This document shows, piece by piece, positions 11,558-22,527 of a stretch of 64,000 nt of DNA. The notes below the pieces were generated by a model. That model saw nothing but the letters and a program-made list of their open reading frames with translations. It searched no databases and had not been told where the DNA came from. Position 1 is the first letter of the stretch. Each line of letters starts with the position of its first letter. Both the position numbers and the translations under genes were made by a program. Source of the DNA: Castanopsis chinensis (lineage: Eukaryota > Streptophyta > Magnoliopsida > Fagales > Fagaceae); the NCBI GenBank assembly GCA_032878915.1, contig JAVQMG010000125.1:25549501-25613500 (forward strand), given 5' to 3'.

Positions 11558-12626
11558 TCCTTTCTTTTCTTATAAATTCTTTCTTTTACTCTGTTACAAC
11601 CAACACAAAATTATTCACCACCAAAACCCCGCTCTAATCGAACCCAGAAACATACTCTATAAAACCAACTAAACTCAAGACCCATTTACACAAATCATTC
11701 ACCACCAGAAACCTATTTTTAATCAAACCCAGAAACCAACTCTACAAACCAACAAAATTAACACATTTACACGAAACATTCACCACCAAGAACCCATTTT
11801 TAAATCAAACCCAGAAACAACATCCACTAACTTTTCAAGAAACCAATACATACACACGATAAAATTACTGAACAATCATTCATAAAATTATAAGATTTAT
11901 TTATGTCAGCTCAGACAAAAAAAAAAAAAAAACTTCTCTTTCTATACCATGAATCCCACCAAAATAAGCGAAGGTAAAGCACCCAATAAACACACACACA
12001 CACAGAGTAAAAGTAGTGGGGGGTACTCTAAACATGGGTTCAGCTAGGTTTTTCACCATGGGTATCCAAGATCAACAAAAATTTCACCCAAAAAACAAAA
12101 ATCCAAAACATGGGTTCATCTGGGTTTTTCATTCTAAAGCATCTCAGTTAAATTTACGAATAAAAAAAACCTTAGATTAGAAACAAGAATTAAAGGTTTT
12201 AAAGACTAAAAGAGCGAAGAAACAAGAAAGCAAAAAAAAAAAATAAAAAGGAGTTCGATTGGTTCATGTTTAGACAAAGATCTGATAAAAAGAAACGCAG
12301 ACCTCTCTTCAATTTGAAGTTGTCTGTGCTAGGGTTTGATGATCAAAAAAATCAGAATCAGAAGAATCAGATCTAAAGAAGAAGAAGAAGAAGAAATTAA
12401 CGGAACTTGGGAAATTTGGGAGGGAGCGGGAAGAGTTTAAAAGGAGAGTTGTTTTTATATACAGAGTTTGAAATTCTGGGGATTTAAAAGAGAGAAGGAT
12501 ATAAGGAGAGAGAGAGATGAGAGTGTGTTTGAGAGAGAGAGAGAGGGAGAGAGAGCTTTCCCTGGTTGCGTTTTGTGGATGAGTTGGGTGGTCTTGGAGA
12601 TATCTACTCTTGGGCTTTTATTTATA
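11558..12626 (-). promoter_or_regulatory. TBP promoter and 5' UTR region
   Basis: On the minus strand a TATAAATA box lies at 12626-12619, followed by a (CT)-rich leader at about 12565-12490 and an AAACCCTAG telo-box at 12337-12329, both common in housekeeping plant promoters. A donor-like AGAG|GTCTGC at 12303 suggests that the 5' UTR contains an intron running toward the ATG at 11557. The acceptor is uncertain. The interval 11560-12300 shows nothing coding. Confidence 0.55.
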
Positions 12627-12889
12627 GATCTCGATATTGTCCTCGTGGATTGAGATGTGGTCAACTTGTGTTGAGGGTGTTATTGGAATTTTGATTGGGG
12701 GTGATATTGTTACTGGTATTTTTGGGGGTGTGTTGGTGAAGTTCCAATGGGTGTTTGACACGTATTTTTTAGGGTTCTTTCTAGTGTTTGTGAGTCTTCT
12801 AGATTTAATTCTTTTGGGCCAATGACATGGGCCCACTTACGAGTTGGATTTTTGTTTTTTTTGTTTTTAAGCTTGTTTGTTTTTTAAAA

Positions 12890-13241
12890 CTTTATACGTT
12901 ACTTTATTTATTTGAGGGTTCTAAAATTTGAAGAAGTTTGAATTTTACATTTTAAAATTTTAAATTTTATATCAAAGTATAAAATTTGAGGGTGTTTCAA
13001 TTTTATACCCTAATATTTGGATTTTATCTCCAAAATTTTGGATATGTTTGAATTTTACACTTCAAATTTTACAGATTAAAATGCAAACACATCTAAAATT
13101 TAGATGGTAAAATTCAACTTTTGAAACATTAGGGTGTAAATTTCAAACACCCTAAACTTTAATGAGTAAAATCCAAATTCTAAAATTTTAAGGTGTAAAA
13201 TTCAAACATTCACAAATTTTAAGGGTGTAATTTATAATTTA
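12890..13241. repeat. AT-rich foldback repeat beside the LTR retrotransposon
   Basis: The left half (about 12890-13080) and right half (about 13080-13240) are approximate reverse complements, built from repeats resembling TTTGAATTTTACAC and AGGGTGT. It looks like an old MITE or a decayed satellite-like foldback. The gypsy element inserted at its right edge. Confidence 0.5.
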
Positions 13242-13246
13242 CCTTT
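13242..13246. repeat. Left 5-bp target-site duplication of the gypsy element
   Basis: CCTTT lies directly before the 5' LTR and is repeated exactly at 23339-23343 after the 3' LTR. Confidence 0.9.
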
Positions 13247-13311
13247 TGATGTGGTGTAAACAAATGCAACTCTGAATTTGTCCATGGAGATCGTCCAGGA
13301 CGAACCAAGTG

Positions 13312-13427
13312 CTCAAGACGAGGTAAGCTGCCCTGGCTTCCTCAAGACGAGGTAAGCTGTCTTGGTTTGCTCAAGACGAGGCAAATTGCCCTGGCCTGAT
13401 CAAGACGAGATAAGCTGTCTTGAAGAC
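13312..13427 (+). repeat. Four 29-bp tandem repeats in the LTR U3 region
   Basis: Units start at 13312, 13341, 13370 and 13399, and the same array occurs in the 3' LTR at 22800-22915. They lie about 200-315 bp upstream of the LTR TATA box, where enhancer repeats are often found. Confidence 0.85.
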
Positions 13428-13626
13428 CTCGGGACGAGGAATTATGGATGACACGTGAGCACTTGAAAAATTTACAGTATAAAATGTCTTCGTATTGTAC
13501 GAGTAACTTCCAAGTGACCGTTGCGCGCAAAAAGGGTAACCCCTAAACAGTTGAAAGAATATATTCAAACACAAACCTCCTCAATTCAAGGGGAGGTTAC
13601 AAATCCAATAACCGCTCTTAAGACAC

Positions 13627-13635
13627 TATATAAAT
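13627..13635 (+). promoter_or_regulatory. LTR TATA box
   Basis: TATATAAAT in the 5' LTR, conserved at 23115-23122 in the 3' LTR, is the likely start signal for the genomic transcript. It lies about 220 bp before the LTR end. Confidence 0.7.
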
Positions 13636-13852
13636 ACTGGTTCAGACCAGAAAAAGGTACGTAAAATCATTCCTAAAAAATTGGAACTTGAAAATAATTG
13701 AGAGGAAAACTGACTTTATCATCGGAGGGTTATTGACCGGCAAACCCGATCCCCTTTGATCACTTCTCTTTCTTTTTCAGGCTACCAAGAGCAAGCGTTA
13801 GCCCGCTATAATCTGAAGCATTCAGCCTACTGATTTTCTTTCCATCATCAGT

Positions 13853-13870
13853 TGGCGCTGTCTGTGGGAA
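13853..13870 (+). other. Primer-binding site
   Basis: TGGCGCTGTCTGTGGGAA starts 2 bp after the 5' LTR and begins with TGG, the complement of a tRNA CCA end. The primer tRNA species was not assigned. Confidence 0.75.
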
Positions 13871-13937
13871 CTTAGAAAATAATTTTCATTTTTGTTTCGT
13901 TCTTTCGATCATTCTTTGTTCCTAGACAAAAGGCTAA

Positions 13938-15932
13938 ATGGTTCGGACAAGATCAAGGTCTACCAGCCCAGGCCACCAGGAGAGTAGGGATGCTTCTAGT
14001 AATCCCTACCGTGATCGCCAGTCAGCGCCTGCCGCGCAGCCGCTGTCCTTTCAACAAGTGCAGTCCATGGCTGCTGCTATGGCGGAACTGACTCGCCAAA
14101 ATCAGGAGTTGAATCGGGAGATCAACATAAGGAGGCAATACCATGAGGGACATGCGGAAGGACGACCCCAGGGTCAGGAAGGTAGAGGAGAAAATATTGA
14201 GTCCGAGGATCAGACAAGGGGTACTACTTCGAGAAGAGTGCCACATTTGGAGAGAGAAATGGACCAGATGAGAAAAGCCATGGAAGAAATGAAGGAGAAT
14301 ATGAGGCGGGCAAACCCCGTGGAAGATTTGGTTCACCGAACGGACTCCCCATTCACGGCTTCCATCAACAGCCATCCTTTACCCCCTAAGTTCAAAATGC
14401 CTTCCCTGGATTCGTACGATGGAAATCGCGATCCGTGTGACCATATTGCTACCTTTAAGACAACCATGCACCTCCAAGGAGTTCCAGACGAGATTATGTG
14501 CAGAGTATTTCCTACCACACTTAAGGGACCGGCAAGGGTGTGGTTCAGCAAGATACCTCCAAATTCGGTCGGGTCATTCGAGGAGTTGAGTAAGATGTTT
14601 GTTAACAACTTTATCGGAGGACAACGCCACAAGCGTTCCTCTTCCAGTTTGTTAACCATCGAACAAGGGGAGCATGAGAGTTTACGGTCCTTTATCACCC
14701 GATTCAACAGGGAGGCCTTGACGGTGGACGAGATGGACGATAAGTTGCTGTTGGCTGCTTTCCATAATAGGGTTAATTCTGATTTGTTCATTCATAAATT
14801 GTACGAGCAGGAACCTCAGACCATGGCTGAACTCGTCCATTCAACCCAGAATTTCATGAACGCCGAGGACGCAATAATAGCCAAGAAGAGGAAAAGGTCA
14901 GAACGCTCGGAAGCTGGTCACCAACGACATTCAGATCAAGCTCCTCGTCCTAAGAAGGCCCAGGTAGGAGAAAAAAGGGATAGGGATGGTAGAAAGGCAA
15001 GTTCATCCTCAAAAAGTCAGCAGTACACTTTCCTGAATACCCCGCTAGAGCAGGTCCTTATGCAAATCAAGGATGATCCGTCCTTAAAGTGGCCGGAGAA
15101 AATGAAGGGAGACCCTAACAAGCGCAACAAGAACAAGTATTGTCGCTTTCACAGGTACCATGGGCACGACACGGACGAGTGTTTTGATTTAAAGCAGCAG
15201 GTAGAAAACCTCATCAAGCAGAGAAAGTTGAAGAATTTCCTTGGACGAGACCACAAGGATGAGAAGTTGAAAGCCAAAGTGGAAGAGTCCTCACGACCCC
15301 CACTAGGAGAAATAAGAGTTATTGTAGGAGGAACCTCAGCAGTGCAGTCATGTAAATCGAGGAATACATACCTGAAGATGGTGCAAAACGTCCAGCTATC
15401 AGGACGATCTCCAAGGACGAGGGAAGCTGACGAGCAAGCAATTACGTTCACGGACAAGGATGCTGGAAGAATTCACCAACCCCATGACGATGCGATTGTC
15501 ATTACCTTACTTATTGCCGACTATACGACCAGAAGGGTGTTGGTAGACAATGGCAGCTCGGCGGACATTCTGTATTACCCTGCTTTCCAACAAATGAGGC
15601 TAGGGCGAGATCAGCTTCGTCTAGTGAGTTCGCCCTTGGTAGGATTTGGAGGAATGAAAGTACAACCAGTGGGCACTGTCACACTACCCGTAATGGTTGG
15701 AGCATACCCACAGCAGATAGCCAGAGAGGTAAACTTCCTTGTAGTCGATTGTTCATCGTCATATAACGCTATTATTGGAAGGCTTACTTTGAACAGCTGG
15801 AAGGCGGTAACCTCTACCTATCATTTGTCCGTCAAGTTCCCAACTGAACATGGAGTGGGTCAGGTGCAAGGAGATCAGTTAGCTGCTAAAGAATGCTACA
15901 TAGCCATGTTGGCTATGGACGAGCATTTATAG
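13938..15932 (+). CDS. Retrotransposon Gag plus aspartic protease (Gag-Pro part of Gag-Pol)
   Basis: The 664-codon open frame starts MVRTRSRSTSPGHQ, 88 bp after the LTR. Residues about 1-150 are polar and charged with a heptad-like Glu/Lys region. Residues about 160-310 match the plant retrotransposon gag domain (GPARVWFSKIPP...SFITRFNREA). A CxxH...GHDTDEC knuckle near residue 401 is the nucleocapsid-type zinc motif. The protease active site is VLVDNGSSADILY near residue 532, the usual plant gypsy variant of the D-T/S-G triad. The frame ends at a TAG (15930-15932), but the same frame continues open into pol, so this stop is probably a mutation rather than the natural end. Gag and protease would still be made. 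Confidence 0.9.
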   Translation: MVRTRSRSTSPGHQESRDASSNPYRDRQSAPAAQPLSFQQVQSMAAAMAELTRQNQELNREINIRRQYHEGHAEGRPQGQEGRGENIESEDQTRGTTSRRVPHLEREMDQMRKAMEEMKENMRRANPVEDLVHRTDSPFTASINSHPLPPKFKMPSLDSYDGNRDPCDHIATFKTTMHLQGVPDEIMCRVFPTTLKGPARVWFSKIPPNSVGSFEELSKMFVNNFIGGQRHKRSSSSLLTIEQGEHESLRSFITRFNREALTVDEMDDKLLLAAFHNRVNSDLFIHKLYEQEPQTMAELVHSTQNFMNAEDAIIAKKRKRSERSEAGHQRHSDQAPRPKKAQVGEKRDRDGRKASSSSKSQQYTFLNTPLEQVLMQIKDDPSLKWPEKMKGDPNKRNKNKYCRFHRYHGHDTDECFDLKQQVENLIKQRKLKNFLGRDHKDEKLKAKVEESSRPPLGEIRVIVGGTSAVQSCKSRNTYLKMVQNVQLSGRSPRTREADEQAITFTDKDAGRIHQPHDDAIVITLLIADYTTRRVLVDNGSSADILYYPAFQQMRLGRDQLRLVSSPLVGFGGMKVQPVGTVTLPVMVGAYPQQIAREVNFLVVDCSSSYNAIIGRLTLNSWKAVTSTYHLSVKFPTEHGVGQVQGDQLAAKECYIAMLAMDEHL

Positions 15933-17372
15933 GTGATGAGTATAGACGAGGGAAGAATCACAGCGGAGCCTGTTGAGGTGTTAGAAGATGTCCCCTTAGA
16001 TGATAGTAGAACTGAGAAGTTTACTAGAATAGAGGCGAACATGGAAGAAGAGGCGAAAAATGCACTAGTCTAGTTTTTGAAGAAAAGCCTTGATGTCTTT
16101 GCATGGAGTCATGAAGACATGCTTGGCATTGATTCGAGTGTTATCACTCATCGTCTGAATGTATGTCCCTCCTCTAAACCCGTGCGTCAGAAGAAGAGAG
16201 TATTTACTCCTGAGCGAGACAACGCCATCAAAGACGAAGTACGGAAGTTGATTACGGCAGAGTTCATTAGGGAAGTTTACTACCCGGACTGGTTGGCGAA
16301 TGTAGTCATGGTAAAGAAGGCCAATGGTAAGTGGCGAATGTGTGTAGACTTTACCGACTTAAACAAAGCTTGCCCGAAGGACAGTTATCCGCTGCCACGC
16401 ATTGACCAGCTGGTAGACTCAACGGCTGGTCATAGGTTGCTTAGCTTCATGGACGCCTTCTCAGGCTACAACCAAATAAGGATGGATGAGGCAGACCAAG
16501 AGAAGACTTCATTCATCACCAGCCAAGGGTTGTTTTACTACAAGGTAATGCCTTTTGGTTTGAAGAACGCAGTGGCAACTTACCAGAGGCTGGTGAACCA
16601 AATGTTTCGTCCTCAAATTGGAAGAAATGTAGAGGTCTACGTTGATGATATACTGGTAAAAAGTTTGGACGAGGGAAAACATCTGGACGACCTTCAGGAG
16701 ACCTTTGACACACTATGACGGTACAACATGAAACTTAACCCAAGCAAGTGTGCCTTTGGCGTTTCATCAGGGAAGTTCTTGGGATTCATGGTTTCACATA
16801 GAGGCATTGAGGCAAATCCAGATAAGATCCAAGCAATACTCAACATGGAACCACCAAAAAATATCAAAGAAGTCCAGTCCCTTACAAGACGAGTTGTCGC
16901 CCTCAACAGGTTTGTTTCGAAAGCTACTGACAATGGTTTACCATTTTTTAAAATCCTCAGGAAGGCGTTTGACTGGACGGACGAGTGTCAAAGGGCCTTC
17001 CAAGATTTGAAGACTTATTTCACAAAGGCACCGTTGCTAAGTCCATCCGTACCTGACGAAGAATTGTATTTGTATTTGGCGGTATCCCCGCATGCCATAA
17101 GTTCCACACTGGTCAGGGAAGATGAACGACTGCAGAAACCGGTATACTATACTAGCCGGGCACTTAGAGGAGCGGAGGGACGGTACCCAATGATGGAGAA
17201 GTTAACCTTTGCCTTGGTCACGGCTTCAAGGAAGCTGAAACACTACTTTCAAGCTCATGTCATCATTGTCTTAACGGATCATCCCATAAAGAAAGTAATG
17301 AACAAATTGGAAGCTGTAGGACGGCTAGTCCAATGGGCAGTAGAACTCAGTGAATTTGATGTCAGGTACTAG
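15933..17372 (+). pseudogene. Reverse transcriptase and first RNase H of the gypsy element (broken by stops)
   Basis: The frame is the same as gag. TAG at 16071-16073, TGA at 16716-16718 and TAG at 17370-17372 interrupt it, with no frameshift. RT motifs are intact: FMDAFSGYNQI holds the first catalytic Asp and VEVYVDDILVKS the second pair. The following RNase H-like segment reads LYLYLAVSPHAISSTLVRED and lacks the usual catalytic Asp (LAVS where TDAS is normal). This is typical of Tat elements that carry a second RNase H. The region after the protease up to 16070 is an acidic linker. With the stops, no full-length RT can be translated without readthrough. Confidence 0.9.
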
Positions 17373-18299
17373 CCAAGGAATGCAATCAAGGCGCAGGCGC
17401 TGGCGGACTTCATTGCGGAGTTCACTCCAAGCCAAGACGAGCTGGTCAAGGACGAGCGGGCAAGAAGATGGATCATAGACGTGGACGGATCATCTACAAT
17501 GTACGCAGGAGGGATTGGAGTCATACTTAAGTCCCCGGAGGGAGATAAGTTGGAGTATGCAGCCCGTCTACAGTACCAAAATACCAACAATGAAGCTGAA
17601 TATGAAGCACTACTCAAAGGGCTGGAATTGACTAAGTCCTTAGGAGCAGAATCAGTAATAGTCAGAGGAGATTCCCAGCTAATCATCAACCAGGTGAATG
17701 GAATGTGTGACGCCAAGGAAGATCGAATGAAGAGATACCTCAGCAAGGTAAAGAGGCTTGTGCAAAAGTTTTCAGAAGTAAGTTTTGTTCAACTCCCGAG
17801 GGAGGAAAACATAGAAGCAGACGCGTTGGCAAGAGCAGCGTCGGCAGGTGGAGTTATGGACGAGTATAGCAAAATCCAATACATGCCAAGCATAGACCTC
17901 TCGGAAATACAGCAAATTGGAGGGGAAAAAAATTGGATGAGTCCAATTGTAATCTATCTGAAGGATGGAAAGCTTCCAGAAGACAAGAACGAAGCTAGGA
18001 AACTAAGGGTTAGGGCTGCAAAGTACGTGCTTATAAATGAAGTGCTTATAAATGAAGTGCTTTACAAGCGAGGCTTATCTCAGCCCTACCTAAGGTGCTT
18101 GGCTCCGGATGAAGCGAATTATGTTTTGAGGGAGGTTCATGAAGGAACATGTGGTAATCACTCGGGGGCAAGATCACTCGTCCATAAGATCATACGTGCC
18201 GGCTACTATTGGCCCACGGTTCAGGCAGATGCTGGGGCTTATGTCAAGGTGTGCGACCAATGTCAGCGCTACAGCAACATCCTTAGGCAGCCGTCGTAG
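17373..18299 (+). pseudogene. Second (archaeal-type) RNase H and integrase zinc domain
   Basis: The frame continues from RT. A complete RNase H fold is visible: IDVDGSSTMYAGGIGVIL (first Asp), NNEAEYEALLKGLEL (Glu), RGDSQLIINQV (Asp) and EADALARAAS. This extra RNase H is the hallmark of the Tat group. It is followed by the integrase HHCC finger: HEGTCGNHSG ... CDQCQRYSN. A perfect 15-bp tandem duplication at 18027-18056 repeats the residues VLINE in frame. TAG at 18297-18299 separates the finger from the integrase core. Confidence 0.88.
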
Positions 18300-19184
18300 T
18301 ACCAGACCCCGATGATGGCCCCGTGGCCATTTGCACAGTGGGGACTGGATATCCTAGGCCCTTTTCCCCCAGGAACCAAACAAATGAAGTTTTTGGTAGT
18401 AGGAATTGACTACTTTACTAAGTGGGTGGAGGCTGAACCCCTCGCAAAAATTACACAGCAAAATGTCAAGAATTTTGTTTGGAAGAATATTCTGTGTAGG
18501 TTCGGAGTACCGAGGGTACTAGTATCGGACAATGGACGACAGTTCGACAACACACCATTCAGGGACTTCTGTGAGCATTTTGGAATCAGAAATCATTACT
18601 CCTCACCCTCCCACCCACAGGCAAATGGACAGGCAGAAGTAGCAAACCGATCCTTGCTGAAAATCATCAAGACTCGGCTTGAGGGGGCAAAGGGGGTATG
18701 GCCAGATGAGTTACCAGGCGTTCTTTGGGCCTATAGAACCACTGTGAGAACCCCGACAGGAGAAACTCCCTTCAAGTTAGCCTATGGAAGTGAAGCGGTC
18801 ATACCGGCAGAAGTTCATATGGCTAGCCACCGAGTAATGAAGTATCAGGAGAGGGAAAATGAAGAATTGCTTCGTCTTGACCTCGATCTTATTGATGAAG
18901 TAAGGATGGAGGCGGAGCGAAGGACAGCAAGGTACAAGAATCTTATGGCCAGGCAACACGATGCCATGGTGAAACCCAGGCGCTTCAGCATAGGGGACCT
19001 CATTCTCAAAAGAGTATCCTTGGCAACTAGGAATCCAGCTCATGGAAAATTGGGACCCAATTGGGATGGACCATACGGGGTAGTCAACTGCAAGAGGCAG
19101 GGATCATATTACCTGGAAGTTCTGGACGGACGAAAGTTAGAGCATCCTTGGAGTGTGGAGCACCTGAGAAGGTACTACCAATAA
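18300..19184 (+). pseudogene. Integrase catalytic core and C-terminus
   Basis: The core has the D,D35E triad: GLDILGPFPPG, LVSDNGRQFDN and ANGQAEVANRSLL. The C-terminal part is of the plant gypsy type (PRRFSIGDLILKRV, GKLGPNWDGPYGVV, HPWSVEHLRRYYQ) and ends at TAA 19182-19184. No chromodomain is seen, as expected for Tat elements. The segment itself is open over 290 codons from the ATG at 18312. It is called a pseudogene because it is cut off from the upstream polyprotein by a stop. Confidence 0.88.
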
Positions 19185-20153
19185 TGGGCTTGGACGAAGC
19201 TATTCAAGGACGAGGTTGCAATGATGGACGACTCTACTACTATGTTCAATAATGTCTACTTTTATGTTCTTATTACTGCTATGGTGTGTACTAAGAATAA
19301 AGGTGCACTAGTTCTTAAACTTTTGCACCATCTACGAACAAGTTTGTGAAAAACAAGGTTGTGTATTTTAAGTACTTTTCTAAGTACTTTCATAAGGCGC
19401 TAGCTTTTAAGCAGATGCCATGTTTGTGAACAATGCTTATGTAATGATATAGTTTGGATTTTTAATGTATTTTATGCATAAAATCTAACTCCCATGGTAA
19501 AACCAACGAGGGAGGCAAAATCTTAAGACGAATGAAAAATCCTTGGACGCAGGGATGTAACGTTCGCAAGCTTTCCTCAAAACGAGGATAAAGTGTAAAT
19601 TAAGCTAAGGCACAAAAAATTACAAGTCCATGGACGAGCATCTGACCAATACACAGGTGCTCTAGGACGAGTCAAACACTGGAAAATGTCCTTGACAAAA
19701 GGCTAACACAAAGCCTATGGACGGGTCTAAAGCCAAAGCTTATGGACGAGGCAAACGGACCAAATCTATGGACGAGGGAAACGTCTGAAGGCTGTCATTA
19801 ACTCGTCTATAGAAAAGCAAATGGATGAACCAATAAACATCGTCCATAAGCAAAATATAAAGACGACCCTTCAAAACTTGAAAAATATTCAAATCTCGAT
19901 CACAACAATCATAAAGGGTAAGCACATCCATACACAAACAAATAATGAATAAAGAGACATTCATTGAAATAGAGGAAGGGTAGACGACCATTGTCCAAAA
20001 ACCCTTACATAAACTAAGCCTTAAAGCAATTGTCAATAAACTCGTCTATAACCCTCTAGACGAGGTAATTGTACTCCAATACATTTCAATAAAAAAAAAA
20101 AAAAAAGAAAGAAAGAAGGAAACAAGGTGGATTACATTAAAACAAAGATAATC
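19185..20153. other. Non-coding gap between convergent pol and the antisense gene
   Basis: I see no coding sequence. The segment repeatedly contains GACGAG or CTCGTC and close variants, a hexamer also frequent in the LTRs and both coding regions of the element. It probably holds 3' ends of transcripts from both strands. A poly(A) tract lies at about 20092-20106. Confidence 0.55.
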
Positions 20154-22362
20154 TTAAACAGATGGTGTGTTGGCGTTGGGCTCGTCTTGAGGCGGCAAAG
20201 TGGTAGCATCGTCCTCCACGTTGATATCTTCAGAGCTAGTCTGGACGAGGGAGCTCGTGGACGCCCCACCAAGATTGAGCTTTATAGAGCTGAAGTCCAC
20301 CTCTGGGAATTTTTCTACGGCGTCCATCCTAAAGTCTTTGAAGTCAGCTGCATAGTTGGCCTCCATTGAATCAGTAAATTCTTTGGACGCCTTGAACTCC
20401 GCAACGGCATCTCCTTTAGCTTTCTCTAGGAGAACGTCAAGCTCTTCATTCCTCTTTATAAGGAAGTCTAGACGAGCATCCTTCTCAAGGGCTTCAATCT
20501 CCAGCTCAATGACGCGCTTCTTCGAGTTCTCCGCCTCGTCCTTGGCCTTAGCTGCCGCCTCTGCCCACCTCTTGGACTTGTCCCTTCCTTTCTGCACCGT
20601 CTTCTCCAACAACACCCTCGTCTTGTCTAGTTCAGTTGCTTGCCTAGACGCTGTAATGAACTTAGACATTGCCTGCATAGATCAAAGCTTCATTAGAATG
20701 CATACGAGTTAATTGCAAGACGAGACAAACATATAAAACCTACATACCTTGAAAAGGTCATGAACGCCGGAGCGCTCAAAATCCTTCAACGACATGTTGT
20801 AACATGCCGTTATGTCTTCGTCTGTTACAGCCTTCTCAAATTTTTCCCAAGCCAAGCTCTCGTCCTCAAGAAGATTGTGAGGAACTTGGAGAGAAGGTTG
20901 AGACGAGGTTGGAACCATAGACGGGATGGGCGGAGTAGGAAGCTCTGGATCAACGTCCAAAATTTGGACTGGATGGCTAGGAGGGACGAGAGAGCCAGGT
21001 TGATCCTTGGCTTGGACGTCCTGAGGCTTGGACGACTTGTGCCTGGCCTTCTTCTCCTTGCGCCTACTTGGGAGGTTTCCCAAGTCTACGCCTAGAGAGA
21101 GGCTCTTCCTCTTCTCGCCAGAAGCTAGACGAGGGTTGGATTTCACTCCAGGCCTAGTCTCCTCGTCCATCGCATCCTTGCCTTTATTTTGTTTCATCGT
21201 CGCCATTCCTGCAAGTAAAGACGTCAGTAAAAAAAAAAAAAAAAAAAAGAAGAAGAGACAAGGGAAAGGACGAATTACGTTTTCTCACAGTGACTTCGTG
21301 GGCAATTGCCTCGTCTGAAGGATCAGGACCTAGACCCCAGGTGGCAAGACGCCGTAAGGTCACCAAAAAATGGAAGGTCCAGTCGCTGTAAAGACGAGCT
21401 TTTTGGACTCGTTCCAAATGGAACCTATCCAAATTGGGCCGTCTAACACCTTCAAAACAAAACCAAAAAAAAAAAACAAGTTAGATGATCATTATTAAAG
21501 ACGAGTGCAACAAATATAGTAAAAAATGCATACCTTCAGGACGAAGGTTCCCTATCTCCCCTGTATAGGGAGGGAATGGATCCTTGGCAGTATCATTAGG
21601 ACGGCCAGCCCAGAAACTAGAGACAAAGAAAAACTCGGTCTTCCAATTTCTGTCGGACGTGACTAATGACTTAATCAATCTACAATCTTTCCCTCTGGCT
21701 GTAAATTGATAAAAGCCAAGGGATGGGTTAATTTCGAAGGGTTTATAGCAGTAGAGGAACTCGTCCACGGAAAGAGGACGGTTCCCCTCAAACACTTCCC
21801 TCCACAAAACTTGCATAGCTACTATTAAACGCCATGCATTGGGGTTAAGTTGGCATATCCCTATACCTAACCTAGAAAGCAACTCCTTGGCGAAGGCATT
21901 TAGAGGCAACCTCAAACCCCCTAGTAGGTAGGCCTCGTAAATGCCAACACCAAAACGGGGTTGACAACACCACTCGTCACGGACGGGCAGCCTAGGGTTC
22001 AAGCTATCAGGGATTTGGTACCTCGTCTTTAGAAGGTCTAACTTCTCCTCGTCTATCTTAGAGCCAACCCCTATAGCATAAGTGTAAACTACCTCCTCCT
22101 CCTCCTCGTCTTGAGCAAAAGACGAGGGATCACTTGTGCCAGCCCTAGAGCCAGACTTGACCCTCGTCCTATGTTGTTCCCTAAACACCTCTAAAGGAAC
22201 CCCTGGGACACCAGACGTGTACTCGTCTATAGTGTTCCCATCACTACTGCTATTACTACTCCTAGAACTATCACTAGAGCCACTAAAGCTAGTTGGGTCT
22301 TGGTACTCGTCTATGGCTTTGACAGTGCTATCGCTAGACGAGGAAAGGATTAACTCGGACAT
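20154..22362 (-). CDS. Antisense spliced gene of the gypsy element: Transposase_28-type protein with coiled coil, 659 aa
   Basis: On the minus strand four exons join in phase: 22362-21534, 21449-21279, 21208-20748 and 20672-20154, with GT-AG introns of 84, 70 and 75 bp. They give 660 codons including a TAA stop, with no interruption. The N-terminus is Ser/Asp-rich. Residues about 100-276 resemble the 'putative gypsy type transposon' domain (Pfam Transposase_28): YEAYLLGGLRLPLNAFAKEL, then LNPNAWRLIVAMQVLWREV. Exon 3 is basic and nuclear-signal-like (RRKEKKARHKSSK). Exon 4 is a long Glu/Lys/Ala coiled coil (TELDKTRVLLEK...LEIEALEKDARLDFL). A minus-strand TATA box lies 166 bp upstream of the ATG. 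Antisense extra ORFs are known in Tat elements (for example maize Grande), and their function is unknown. The exon model is my inference. Confidence 0.8.
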
Positions 22363-22527
22363 TTTTAAGGAAGAAACTTAAAATCTAAGGACGAAGGTTA
22401 AAGAAAGTACCTGGGACTAGACGAGAGGAGACTAACTGACGCAGGAAACTTCTAGACGAGGCGCTAAGACGAGGAAGGTCGGAGAAGAAAATTTGAGAAA
22501 ATGAGGAGGGTAGCGGAGGAATTCAAC

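Larger units (their letters stand above)
13247..13850 (+). repeat. 5' LTR
   Basis: The 604-bp repeat begins TGATGTGG and ends CATCATCA. Four 29-bp tandem units lie at 13312-13427, each starting (c)TCAAGACGAG. A TATATAAAT box is at 13627-13635. It is about 95.7% identical to the 3' LTR. Confidence 0.96.

Noticed and set aside
14022..15457. Minus-strand open frames of 100-150 codons within gag
   Set aside because: They mirror the strongly coding plus strand and show no family features or splice context.
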